Assembly: GCA_963560005.1 (NCBI GenBank)
Contig: CAUWNG010000069.1
Coordinates: forward strand, 1 to 9,431
Origin: CAG-273 sp963560005
GTDB taxonomy: Bacteria; Bacillota; Clostridia; TANB77; CAG-508
Length of the DNA stretch: 9,431 nucleotides
Direction of reading: 5' to 3'
Positions 1 to 6,521 of this stretch are shown here, one piece after another. Numbering within the stretch: position 1 is the stretch's first letter; every line of letters starts with the position of its first letter. A program made the translations under genes and the position numbers. The notes beneath the pieces were generated by a model. It had not been told where the DNA came from, did not search any database, and was given only the letters and a program-made list of their open reading frames with translations.

Positions 1-2
1 TG

Positions 3-137
3 GCACAGGAAATGTGCGAAAAGAAAATCAATGAGTTAGTCAAAAAAGGATTTCGCATTGTTCGTGTAGAACGAACTCCTGAAATATTTGACTTCAATAT
101 CGCATTATTCTATGTACCTGCCACATCTAACGTTTAA
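3..137 (+). CDS. C-terminal 44 residues of an unrecognised protein (5' end outside the window)
   Basis: An open frame runs in from the left edge and stops at TAA 135-137, giving 44 residues that end in IALFYVPATSNV. It looks like real coding sequence: a lysine/glutamate-rich helix (MCEKKINELVKKGF) leads into strand-like stretches (RIVRVER, FNIALFYVP), and a good terminator follows 15 bases after the stop. I do not recognise the family, and the fragment is too short to assign a function. Its codon use differs from the rest of the window: all three arginines use CGN (CGC, CGT, CGA) whereas AGA dominates elsewhere, and ATC and GTC appear. A hand count gives 48 G+C in 135 bases, higher than the neighbouring genes. 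This hints at a different origin, such as a mobile element, but the sample is small. Confidence 0.6.
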   Translation, partial: AQEMCEKKINELVKKGFRIVRVERTPEIFDFNIALFYVPATSNV

Positions 138-152
138 CTTTTATTCCTTTTT

Positions 153-187
153 CCCACCTAAACATATTCTAGGTGGGATTTTCTTTA
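153..187 (+). terminator. Intrinsic terminator of the left-edge gene
   Basis: An 8-bp perfect stem (CCCACCTA 153-160 with TAGGTGGG 170-177) closes a 9-base loop, and a T-rich run (ATTTTCTTTAT) follows on the plus strand. The opposite strand lacks a comparable T-run, so it serves the partial plus-strand gene ending at 137. Confidence 0.8.
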
Positions 188-209
188 TAATAATTATACT
201 GTATATAAA

Positions 210-250
210 AAAACAAAAGAGATGCTAAAAGTAACATCTCTTATTTTTTA
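210..250. terminator. Two-way intrinsic terminator, mainly for spoVG
   Basis: AAGAGATG (217-224) and CATCTCTT (235-242) form an 8-bp stem around a 10-base loop. On the minus strand the stem is followed by TTG and seven T residues, a good terminator nine bases after the spoVG stop. On the plus strand ATTTTTTAA follows, so it can also stop plus-strand readthrough from the left. Confidence 0.75.
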
Positions 251-251
251 A

Positions 252-524
252 TTATTCAGCTTCTTCGCTTCCTAGATCTTCATAAGCTTTTAATATAGCA
301 TTTTGAATTTTTTCTCTAGCTTCTGCGTTGATTGGATGAGCTATATCCTTGAATTCTCCATTTCTTAATTTATTGCTTGGCATAGCAATGAAGAATCCTC
401 CTTCTTTCTTTTCAATAACTTTAATGTCATGAATAACGAATTCATTATCGAATGTAACAGAAGCTACTGCTTTCATTCTTGTTTCAGAATTCATTCTTTT
501 GATACGTACATCTGTAATTTGCAT
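252..524 (-). CDS. spoVG: SpoVG, RNA/DNA-binding regulator of septation and sporulation
   Basis: The 90-residue product matches SpoVG along its whole length: it begins MQITDVRIKRMNSETRMKA, has the central VTFDNEFVIHDIKVI and FFIAMPSNK blocks, then the GEFKDIAHPIN motif and a C-terminal helix (AREKIQNAILKAYEDL). SpoVG proteins are small dimers that bind RNA (and DNA in some species) and affect septation, sporulation and envelope or virulence genes. The frame extends 13 codons upstream to an ATG at 561-563, but that ATG lies at or before the predicted transcription start and inside the inverted repeat over the -10 box. The ATG at 522-524 gives the family N-terminus and has GGCGGTG five bases upstream. 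The gene appears monocistronic. In many clostridia spoVG lies with purR and glmU; neither is present here, and murC diverges from it. Confidence 0.95.
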   Translation of the reverse strand: MQITDVRIKRMNSETRMKAVASVTFDNEFVIHDIKVIEKKEGGFFIAMPSNKLRNGEFKDIAHPINAEAREKIQNAILKAYEDLGSEEAE

Positions 525-555
525 TTGAGCACCGCCTTCCAAAGTTTTAAATATT

Positions 556-578
556 TTGTACATTCATTATATGTACAA
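556..578. promoter_or_regulatory. Perfect inverted repeat over the spoVG -10 box, candidate operator
   Basis: TTGTACAT (556-563) and ATGTACAA (571-578) are exact inverted copies separated by seven bases. The spacer and the first base of the right arm hold the TATAAT of the spoVG promoter (566-571), so a dimeric protein bound here would block the -10 element. In Bacillus spoVG is repressed by AbrB, which has no simple palindromic site, so the binding protein here is unknown. Confidence 0.5.
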
Positions 579-594
579 TTATATTATTCTACAA
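566..594 (-). promoter_or_regulatory. spoVG promoter (sigma-A type)
   Basis: On the minus strand TTGTAG (plus 589-594) is separated by 17 bases from a perfect TATAAT (plus 566-571). A run of ten A residues (plus-strand T 598-607) just upstream of the -35 resembles an UP element and would compensate for the weak -35. The predicted start near 559 leaves a leader of about 35 bases. Confidence 0.65.
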
Positions 595-597
595 AAA

Positions 598-768
598 TTT
601 TTTTTTTCCTTCTATTTTTTACATTTTTTATAATTTTTTATTTATAATTATCCTTTTATACCGTATATATCTTACTAATGATATTCACATTTTTATTATT
701 CATTCATAGTATATACTAAAAATAAAATCAAGATGATTAATATTATTTGTCATTTTTTACTAAATATA
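598..768. other. AT-rich middle of the spoVG-murC intergenic region
   Basis: The divergent intergenic region spans 525-831 (307 bp). Apart from the spoVG promoter on one side and the murC promoter on the other, this stretch holds only oligo-T tracts and two perfect short palindromes: TATACCGTATA at 657-667 and TAGTATATACTA at 707-718. I see no convincing coding sequence or structured RNA. The open frames crossing it overlap spoVG antisense and lack a ribosome binding site. Confidence 0.5.
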
Positions 769-797
769 TTGAAAAAAGCACTAAAAAAGTATATAAT
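769..797 (+). promoter_or_regulatory. murC promoter (sigma-A type)
   Basis: TTGAAA (769-774) and a perfect TATAAT (792-797) are separated by exactly 17 bases. A start near 804 would give a leader of about 28 bases containing the murC ribosome binding site at 815-824. Confidence 0.75.
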
Positions 798-831
798 GAT
801 TTATGCAATAATTTAAAAGGGGTGTAGCATT

Positions 832-2211
832 GTGGCTAATATTGAAGAAATAAAACAATATAAACATATTCATTTAATTGGAATTGGTGGCATAAGTATG
901 AGTGGTATTGCTGAAATTCTAAATAATTGGGGGATAAAAGTAACTGGTTCTGATATTTCAAAATCAGAAACTACTGATATGCTTATTAAAAATGGTATTA
1001 GTGTAAAAATAGGTCATAATTTAGATGATTTAGTAAACTCTGATGTGGTGATATACAGTGCTGCTGTACCAAAAAATGATATAGAATTGCAAAAAGCTAA
1101 AGAATTAGGAATACCTATTATAGAAAGAGGAACATTTCTTGGAAAAATAACAAAAGCATACAATGATAGTATTTGTGTTTCAGGAACACACGGTAAAACT
1201 ACTACTACTTCTATGATATCTTTATGCTTTCTAGAAGCTTCTAAAGATCCTTCTATTCAAGTAGGAGCTTTTTTAAAACAACTAGGAGCTAATTATAGAG
1301 TTGGTAACAGTGAATATTTTATTATTGAAGCTTGTGAATATGTTGAAAGTTACCTAAAATTATTTCCAAAAACAGAAGTTATATTAAATATAGATAATGA
1401 TCACTTAGATTACTTTGGAAATATGGAAAATATAGTAAAATCTTTTAATAACTATATTGGCTTATTACCTTCTGATGGTTTACTTGTAATAAATAGTGAT
1501 GATTCTAATTGTAAGCATATTATAAAATCTGCTTGTTGCAAAGTTTTAACTTATGGGATTGAAAATGAAAATGCAAATTTTATTGCTAGAAATATTACTT
1601 TTGACAAAAATGGACTTCCTACATTTGATGTTTATTATAACAACAATTTCTTTAAGAGTATAAAATTATCTGTTCCAGGTTATCATAATATTTTAAATGC
1701 ATTAGCATGTATTTCTGTTTGTTTTGCTTACAATATTGAAAAAGAAGATATAAAAAATGCATTATTAAAATATACTGGTGCCCATAGAAGATTCGAATTA
1801 GTAGGAACCAAAAATGGAATAACTGTGTATGATGATTATGGTCATCATCCTACAGAAATTGAAGCAACATTTAATGCACTAAGACAAAAAACATATAATC
1901 AATCTTGGGTAATATTCCAACCTCATACATATAGTAGAACAAAAGAATTATTAAATGATTTTGCAAAATCATTAATAAATTTTGATAATATTATAGTTAC
2001 TGATATATATGCAGCTAGAGAAGATAACACTTTTAATATTTCTTCTTTAGATTTAGTAAATAAAATTAAATCTTTAGGAAAAGGAGCTATATATATAAGT
2101 GATTTTAATGAGATTGTTCAATATATTTTAGATAATGCAAGAGATGGAGATATTGTATTAACTCTAGGTGCTGGAACTGTAACAAACATTGGACCAATGA
2201 TTATAAAATAA
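832..2211 (+). CDS. murC: UDP-N-acetylmuramate--L-alanine ligase MurC
   Basis: This 459-residue cytoplasmic enzyme adds L-alanine to UDP-N-acetylmuramate using ATP, the first amino-acid step of peptidoglycan precursor synthesis. The length is normal for MurC. The N-terminal domain has the UDP-binding glycine motif GIGGISMSGIA (residues 17-27). The central ligase domain has the ATP P-loop GTHGKTTT (118-125), EACEY (166-170) and NIDNDHLDYF (186-195), then HNILNALA (285-292). The C-terminal domain has GAHRRFE (316-322), DDYGHHPTE (334-342) and QPHTYSRT (363-370), all typical of MurC rather than MurD, E or F. Translation starts at GTG 832 with AAAAGGGGTG (815-824) seven bases upstream. It has its own promoter and terminator and seems monocistronic. 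No truncation or missing motif is seen. Confidence 0.97.
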   Translation: MANIEEIKQYKHIHLIGIGGISMSGIAEILNNWGIKVTGSDISKSETTDMLIKNGISVKIGHNLDDLVNSDVVIYSAAVPKNDIELQKAKELGIPIIERGTFLGKITKAYNDSICVSGTHGKTTTTSMISLCFLEASKDPSIQVGAFLKQLGANYRVGNSEYFIIEACEYVESYLKLFPKTEVILNIDNDHLDYFGNMENIVKSFNNYIGLLPSDGLLVINSDDSNCKHIIKSACCKVLTYGIENENANFIARNITFDKNGLPTFDVYYNNNFFKSIKLSVPGYHNILNALACISVCFAYNIEKEDIKNALLKYTGAHRRFELVGTKNGITVYDDYGHHPTEIEATFNALRQKTYNQSWVIFQPHTYSRTKELLNDFAKSLINFDNIIVTDIYAAREDNTFNISSLDLVNKIKSLGKGAIYISDFNEIVQYILDNARDGDIVLTLGAGTVTNIGPMIIK

Positions 2212-2240
2212 AAAGCAGAAATCTTTCTGCTTTTTATTTT
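2205..2240. terminator. Two-way terminator between murC and the transglutaminase-like gene
   Basis: AAAAAGCAGAA (2210-2220) pairs perfectly with TTCTGCTTTTT (2225-2235) around a four-base loop. TTTTTATTTT follows on the plus strand and an equivalent T-run exists on the minus strand. The hairpin begins inside the murC stop codon and serves both convergent genes. Confidence 0.85.
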
Positions 2241-2271
2241 ATAATACGAAACTTATTTATGTAGTAAAATT

Positions 2272-3381
2272 TTATTTTTCTTTTTTATAATTTTCTTTAT
2301 TCAATGTTGGAAAAGTAAAATTTATGCTATTTTCAGAAACTTTACCATCTTCTTTATGATTTTTCAAAAATTCTTCTGAACCTTTCATAAAATATTTATA
2401 TCTTAATTCATCTGTTAATTTTCCATTTCCCTGAATAATTGGATCATCCCATGTTAAATCTATAGCATACCATCTGTTGTCTATTTGTACATAATTCCAT
2501 ATATGTGTTTCTTCTTCTTTATTTGTGTTTGTTGCAGTTCCTGATACTAAAACAGTAGGTATATTTAATCCATCAAGAATATATTTAAATGTTCTTGCAT
2601 ATCCTTCACACACTGCTGAGGCATGGTTTAATGTTCCATAAACATCATAAATATGTGGGCTATCCAATTCTGTATTATATTTTAAATTATCTATTAACCA
2701 ATTATGTATTATTAATATTTTATTGTATTCATCAAAACCTTTTACAAGTTCTACAACTTCTTCTTTTATTCCTTTTATATGCTCTAAAGCAGATTTTGCT
2801 TCTTCAGCTGTAGTTACTTCTCCTTTAAAGTAATTTGCATTTTCACCTTTTCCCAATGTTACTTTATAATTACCTATACCACCAACCACTTCATATTCAG
2901 TTGTTAAAACTAATTTACTAGGATCTACATAAAACACATCTACATTGTCATAATAAAAAGCATTCCATGCAGATTGGAAAGAAGCCTTTAATTTTTCTTC
3001 ACCTTTTTCTTCATGCAATAAAGTATTAAAACTTGAATCAAAATCTATAGTATAATTTCCTGTTAACAAATTATTTTTTTCCCTTTTTAATCCATCATAA
3101 ATTATTTTAGCATTATCATCTAATTGATTATAATAATAACTAGTTGCAATAGTTTCTTTATTGGTTGGTATTTCTGTATTTGGAATTATTGGTAGTATAT
3201 CTTCCCCACTACCAGGTCCTTGTGTAGTATTTCCCGTTTGTTCATTACCAAATTGATTTTCTAAAGTATCTCTTGGCTTACCTCCTGTAACTTGCATTAC
3301 AACAATAACAATTATTGCTATAATTATAGCAACTATAAGTACTATTATAGAAATTAAAGCTATGTTCTTCTTATTTTTCAT
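2272..3381 (-). CDS. Membrane-anchored transglutaminase-like (cysteine protease fold) protein
   Basis: The 369-residue product has a lysine-rich N-terminus (MKNKKN), one long hydrophobic segment (about 8-31) and a low-complexity Gly/Asn/Thr/Pro linker (about 33-72). This predicts a single N-terminal anchor with the body outside the membrane. There is no lipobox cysteine. The C-terminal half is a transglutaminase-like domain: the helix YNKILIIHNWLIDNLKYN (219-236), then the triad, Cys258 in AVCEGYART, His293 in THIWNYV and Asp308 in YAIDLTWDDP. Relatives act as peptidases, amidases or cross-linkers, often on cell-wall material; the substrate cannot be read from sequence. The region between anchor and domain (about 75-210) is not recognised. 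ATG 3379-3381 has AGAGAGG (minus, 3387-3393) five bases upstream. The gene is monocistronic with a consensus promoter, so vegetative expression is likely. The domain call is firm; the role is inferred. Confidence 0.85.
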   Translation of the reverse strand: MKNKKNIALISIIVLIVAIIIAIIVIVVMQVTGGKPRDTLENQFGNEQTGNTTQGPGSGEDILPIIPNTEIPTNKETIATSYYYNQLDDNAKIIYDGLKREKNNLLTGNYTIDFDSSFNTLLHEEKGEEKLKASFQSAWNAFYYDNVDVFYVDPSKLVLTTEYEVVGGIGNYKVTLGKGENANYFKGEVTTAEEAKSALEHIKGIKEEVVELVKGFDEYNKILIIHNWLIDNLKYNTELDSPHIYDVYGTLNHASAVCEGYARTFKYILDGLNIPTVLVSGTATNTNKEEETHIWNYVQIDNRWYAIDLTWDDPIIQGNGKLTDELRYKYFMKGSEEFLKNHKEDGKVSENSINFTFPTLNKENYKKEK

Positions 3382-3448
3382 AATAACCTCTCTTCCAAAA
3401 TTATTAAAAAATTTTATCTAAAAATGTAAAATAATGTTCTTAATATAA

Positions 3449-3477
3449 ATTATACTTTTAAACTAATTTAATGTCAA
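3449..3477 (-). promoter_or_regulatory. Exact-consensus sigma-A promoter of the transglutaminase-like gene
   Basis: On the minus strand TTGACA (plus 3472-3477) and TATAAT (plus 3449-3454) are both perfect and separated by exactly 17 bases (3455-3471). The predicted start near 3442 gives a leader of about 60 bases. It is the strongest promoter match in the window. Confidence 0.85.
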
Positions 3478-3515
3478 CAAAAATATTTTTTTACACTTAT
3501 CAATTCTTATATTTA

Positions 3516-3544
3516 TTGACTTTTGGAATTATATGTAATATTAT
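3516..3544 (+). promoter_or_regulatory. Rubrerythrin promoter
   Basis: TTGACT (3516-3521), a 17-base spacer and TATTAT (3539-3544) form a good sigma-A promoter facing away from the transglutaminase-like gene. An interrupted palindrome, ATGTA (3533-3537) and TACAT (3546-3550), straddles the -10. A 15-base stretch at 3529-3543 matches the PerR box consensus at 10 of 14 positions, which is weak in such AT-rich DNA. Peroxide control is plausible for this gene but not shown. Confidence 0.65.
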
Positions 3545-3576
3545 ATACATGTAAAAATTATATTAGGAGGTTAAAT

Positions 3577-4110
3577 ATGGAGTTAAAAGGATCAAAAACA
3601 GAAAAAAACTTGATGGCTGCTTTTTCTGGTGAATCAGAGGCAAGAAATAAATATACATATTTTGCTAGTGTAGCTAAAAAAGAAGGTTATGAGCAAATAG
3701 CTGCTATATTTTTAGAAACCGCTGAGAACGAAAAAGAACATGCTAAATTACATTTTAAATATTTAAATGGAATTGGAGATACTAAAGCTAATTTAGCTGA
3801 TGCTGCTGCTGGAGAAAATTATGAATGGACAGATATGTATGCAAAATTTGCTAAAGAAGCTGATGAAGAAGGATTTACAGAAATTGCTGCTACTTTTAGA
3901 GGAATTGCTGAAGTCGAAAAACATCACGAAGAAAGATATAGAAAATTATTATCTAATATAGAAAATGGCGAAGTATTTAAAAAAGGAAGTATTGTTATAT
4001 GGAAATGTAGAAATTGTGGTCATATTCATGTTGGATTAGAAGCACCAACAATTTGTCCTGTTTGTAAACATCCTCAATCTTTCTTTGAAGTATCTGCTGA
4101 AAATTATTAA
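3577..4110 (+). CDS. rbr: Rubrerythrin, non-haem diiron peroxidase
   Basis: This 177-residue cytoplasmic protein reduces hydrogen peroxide to water in anaerobes, taking electrons through its rubredoxin domain. The N-terminal ferritin-like four-helix domain shows the expected metal ligands: Glu19 in FSGESEARNKY, Glu52 and His55 in ENEKEHAK, Glu94 and Glu97 in KEADEEGF, and the E114-K-H-H117 motif with nearby Glu118. The C-terminal rubredoxin-like domain has the two iron-binding pairs C144-RN-C147 and C160-PV-C163. Both domains are complete and the length is normal. The frame continues upstream to a TTG at 3523, but that codon lies between the -35 and -10 boxes. The correct start is ATG 3577, with a strong AGGAGG (3565-3570) six bases upstream, giving the family N-terminus MELKGSKTEKNL. 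It is monocistronic and ends in a strong hairpin. Confidence 0.95.
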   Translation: MELKGSKTEKNLMAAFSGESEARNKYTYFASVAKKEGYEQIAAIFLETAENEKEHAKLHFKYLNGIGDTKANLADAAAGENYEWTDMYAKFAKEADEEGFTEIAATFRGIAEVEKHHEERYRKLLSNIENGEVFKKGSIVIWKCRNCGHIHVGLEAPTICPVCKHPQSFFEVSAENY

Positions 4111-4162
4111 TAAAGTATTAACAGGTTTAAAACTTTTATATTAATATTAGTTCTAATCATAT

Positions 4163-4200
4163 ATTAAAAGAAGGTGAACAATTATTCACCTTCTTTTAAT
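4163..4200. terminator. Strong two-way hairpin between the rubrerythrin gene and rimO
   Basis: A perfect stem of up to 16 bp (4163-4178 with 4185-4200; core AAAAGAAGGTGAA) closes a six-base loop. Each strand ends in TTTTAAT, a short T-run, so it can terminate both convergent genes. The rimO stop codon (4196-4198) lies inside the stem. Confidence 0.8.
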
Positions 4201-5500
4201 ATTCTGCTATCAAGTCATATTCTTCTATTTTAGTAACTTTTACTGTTACAAATTCTCCATTATTTAGATTTTTATTTGTTTTTACATATACAATTCCATC
4301 TATTTCTGGCACATCCATATAACTTCTTCCTATATAATATTGACCATCATAACTTGAGCCTTCTATCATTACTTCTATTTCTTTATTTAACTTTTTTTGC
4401 ATATTTTCTTTCGAAATTCCTTGTTGTAATTTCATTATCTTATTATATCTGCTTTTTTTAAGTGCTCCATGAATTTGTTCCCCTAATCTTGCTGCTGGTG
4501 TTCCTTCTTCTTTGGAATAACTAAATGCTCCCAATTTATCAAACTTAGCTTCTTTTAAAAATGAATATAATTCTTCAAAATCTGTTGCTGTTTCTCCTGG
4601 GAATCCTACCATTACAGTTGTTCTTATTATAACTTCTGGTATTTCTACTCTAAGTTTATTTATTAAATTACGTATACTTGTTCCATCACTTTTTCTATTC
4701 ATTCTTTTTAAAACATTATTAGAAATATGTTGAATTGGTATATCAAAATATTTACATATTTTATCATTTTCTTTTACTACTTTTATTAATTCATCATCTA
4801 TTGTCTCTGGATATGCATATAAAAAACGAACCCATTTAATTTTTTCTATTTTACATATTTCCGCTAATAGTTCTGCTAAACGTGGTCTTCCATATACATC
4901 TATACCGTATTTAGTTGTATCTTGTGCTGTAAGTATAATCTCTTTATATCCTTTATCTGCCAATTTTTTTGCTTCTTCTATTATTTCTTCAAACTCTCTG
5001 CTTTTTAAAGGTCCTCTAATATATGGTATTGCACAATATGTACACCTATTACTGCAACCATCTGCTATTTTTAAATATGCATAATTATCACCTGTTGTTA
5101 TAACTCTATCCTGAATTTTATCAAATCTAATTTTTTCTTTTATTTCTTCATCATTTATTAATTTTTCTACTTTTCCCCATAATTTATCATATTCACTATA
5201 CTTAATATATAAATCTACTTCTGGTATTAATTTTTCTAAATCAGTTAAGTACCTTTGTACTAAACATCCCATTACTATTAAAAATTTACATTTTTTCTTC
5301 TTATATTCTGCCATTTCTAATATTGTATCTATTGCTTCCTGCTTAGCACTTTCTATAAAGCCACAAGTATTTATAACTATAATTTCAGCTTCTTCTTGAT
5401 TATTAACTATCTCATATCCATTATTTTTAAATAAAGCTATTACTTTTTCTGTATCAACTAAATTTTTATTACAACCTAATGATATAAATCCTACTTTCAC
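4196..5500 (-). CDS. rimO: Ribosomal protein S12 methylthiotransferase RimO
   Basis: The 434-residue radical-SAM enzyme adds a methylthio group to the conserved aspartate of ribosomal protein S12. The N-terminal UPF0004 domain carries the second-cluster cysteines C10 (in LGCNKNLVDTE), C46 (INTCGF) and C79 (MGCL). The radical-SAM core has C149, C153 and C156 in DGCSNRCTYCAIPYIRG. A C-terminal TRAM-like segment covers roughly 370-434. The GCNKNLVDTE opening and C-terminus favour RimO over MiaB or MtaB. The start is GTG at 5498-5500 (minus) with GGAG five bases upstream, and no better Met lies upstream. The gene follows the capA remnant by 42 bases with no clear promoter or hairpin between, so it is probably co-transcribed with it. 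Frameshift polarity in capA could therefore affect rimO. Confidence 0.95.
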   Translation of the reverse strand: MKVGFISLGCNKNLVDTEKVIALFKNNGYEIVNNQEEAEIIVINTCGFIESAKQEAIDTILEMAEYKKKKCKFLIVMGCLVQRYLTDLEKLIPEVDLYIKYSEYDKLWGKVEKLINDEEIKEKIRFDKIQDRVITTGDNYAYLKIADGCSNRCTYCAIPYIRGPLKSREFEEIIEEAKKLADKGYKEIILTAQDTTKYGIDVYGRPRLAELLAEICKIEKIKWVRFLYAYPETIDDELIKVVKENDKICKYFDIPIQHISNNVLKRMNRKSDGTSIRNLINKLRVEIPEVIIRTTVMVGFPGETATDFEELYSFLKEAKFDKLGAFSYSKEEGTPAARLGEQIHGALKKSRYNKIMKLQQGISKENMQKKLNKEIEVMIEGSSYDGQYYIGRSYMDVPEIDGIVYVKTNKNLNNGEFVTVKVTKIEEYDLIAEY

Positions 5501-5542
5501 TTTTACTCCATTCCTTTCAATTAGTACATATAAAATATTTTT

Positions 5543-6499
5543 CTACTTTATTAATTCTTTTAATAAATCCAACCCATCTAAAAGTTTATTATACTGTTCT
5601 TCTGTTATTATTTCTTTATTTCCACTAGCATATTGTTTTGCTATTCCTTTCATATCAATTAATTGATACCTATTTTCTGCATTTACTCCATTGTCTAATA
5701 CATAAATTGGTGTATAGTCTACTTTGCTTAAAACCACCTCTTCTGTATTTCCCTTTTTCCTTAATTCTATATTCAATACCAACTCAACCTTTGAATTTTC
5801 ATTTGATATAGAAGATATATAATTTCCCAATGAGTATGCTACAAAAACATTCTTTCCTTCTTTATTTTTCTTTATTTCCATTGGTTGCACAGTAGCTGTG
5901 TGATTTCCTAATATTACGTCTGCCCCATTTTCAATTAAGTAATTAGCCATTTCCTTTTGCTCATTATTTACAATATTACTATTTTCTTCTCCCCAATGCA
6001 TTATTACAAATATAAAGTCTGATTGTTCTTTTGCATATTCTAAATCTTTTTTTACTTGTTTCTTATTAAAAATATCTATGCAACTTAATTGCTCTTTTGT
6101 CTTGTTTGTTTCATCTTCTACTCCATAAGTATAAGCTAAAAATGCTATTTTTACACCTTTTATGGTCTTTATTTTTATTTTTTCTTTCTTACTTAAATTA
6201 TCTCCTATTACCTCCAATCCTGTTTTAGTAAGTATATTTTTTGTACTTTCTATTCCTTCTTTTCCATAATCCAAACTGTGATTATGACTAATACTTACAA
6301 GATTTACTCCACTTTCTTTTACTGCTTGTGCAAATTCCTTTGGTGCATTTCTTTTTCTGTACCCAGAATATGTATCATTAACAAAGTTTGTTTCCATTGT
6401 TCCTAATGTTATATCACTTCTTTGAATAAACTTTTTTATATTTCCAAACATTGGAATAAAGTTATATGTTTTAGTGTCTTTATTATAAGCATCTTCCAA
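5543..6499 (-). CDS. 3' fragment of the split capA-like gene (most of the catalytic domain)
   Basis: Read alone, this frame opens at TTG 6499-6497 and gives 318 residues containing most of the metallophosphatase domain, but it lacks the GD metal motif and the membrane anchor. A GGAG sits eight bases before the TTG (plus 6508-6511), so weak re-initiation is possible, but the product would be cytoplasmic and miss a metal ligand. An automatic annotation may list it as a CapA family protein. Confidence 0.7.
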   Translation of the reverse strand: MEDAYNKDTKTYNFIPMFGNIKKFIQRSDITLGTMETNFVNDTYSGYRKRNAPKEFAQAVKESGVNLVSISHNHSLDYGKEGIESTKNILTKTGLEVIGDNLSKKEKIKIKTIKGVKIAFLAYTYGVEDETNKTKEQLSCIDIFNKKQVKKDLEYAKEQSDFIFVIMHWGEENSNIVNNEQKEMANYLIENGADVILGNHTATVQPMEIKKNKEGKNVFVAYSLGNYISSISNENSKVELVLNIELRKKGNTEEVVLSKVDYTPIYVLDNGVNAENRYQLIDMKGIAKQYASGNKEIITEEQYNKLLDGLDLLKELIK

Positions 6500-6521
6500 T
6501 ATTTCGTCTCCACATAGAATG

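Noticed and set aside
525..563. Longer N-terminus for SpoVG (MYKIFKTLEGGAQ)
   Set aside because: The upstream ATG sits at or before the predicted transcription start, inside the -10 inverted repeat; the family N-terminus begins at MQITDV with a ribosome binding site before it.
429..647. Plus-strand open frame antisense to spoVG
   Set aside because: It runs opposite the conserved spoVG frame and ends in Phe/Leu/Ile runs from oligo-T intergenic DNA; no ribosome binding site or recognisable protein pattern.
2589..2813. Plus-strand open frame within the transglutaminase-like gene
   Set aside because: It is antisense to a frame with an intact catalytic triad, and its leucine/histidine-rich composition is that of a frame shadow.
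3529..3543. PerR box upstream of the rubrerythrin gene
   Set aside because: Only 10 of 14 consensus positions match in strongly AT-rich DNA, which is not enough to call an operator, though peroxide control would make sense.
3523..3576. Longer N-terminus for rubrerythrin from a TTG at 3523
   Set aside because: The codon lies between the -35 and -10 boxes of the promoter, and AGGAGG precedes the ATG at 3577.
4276..4461. Plus-strand open frame within rimO
   Set aside because: Antisense to the conserved RimO C-terminus, with no start signal.
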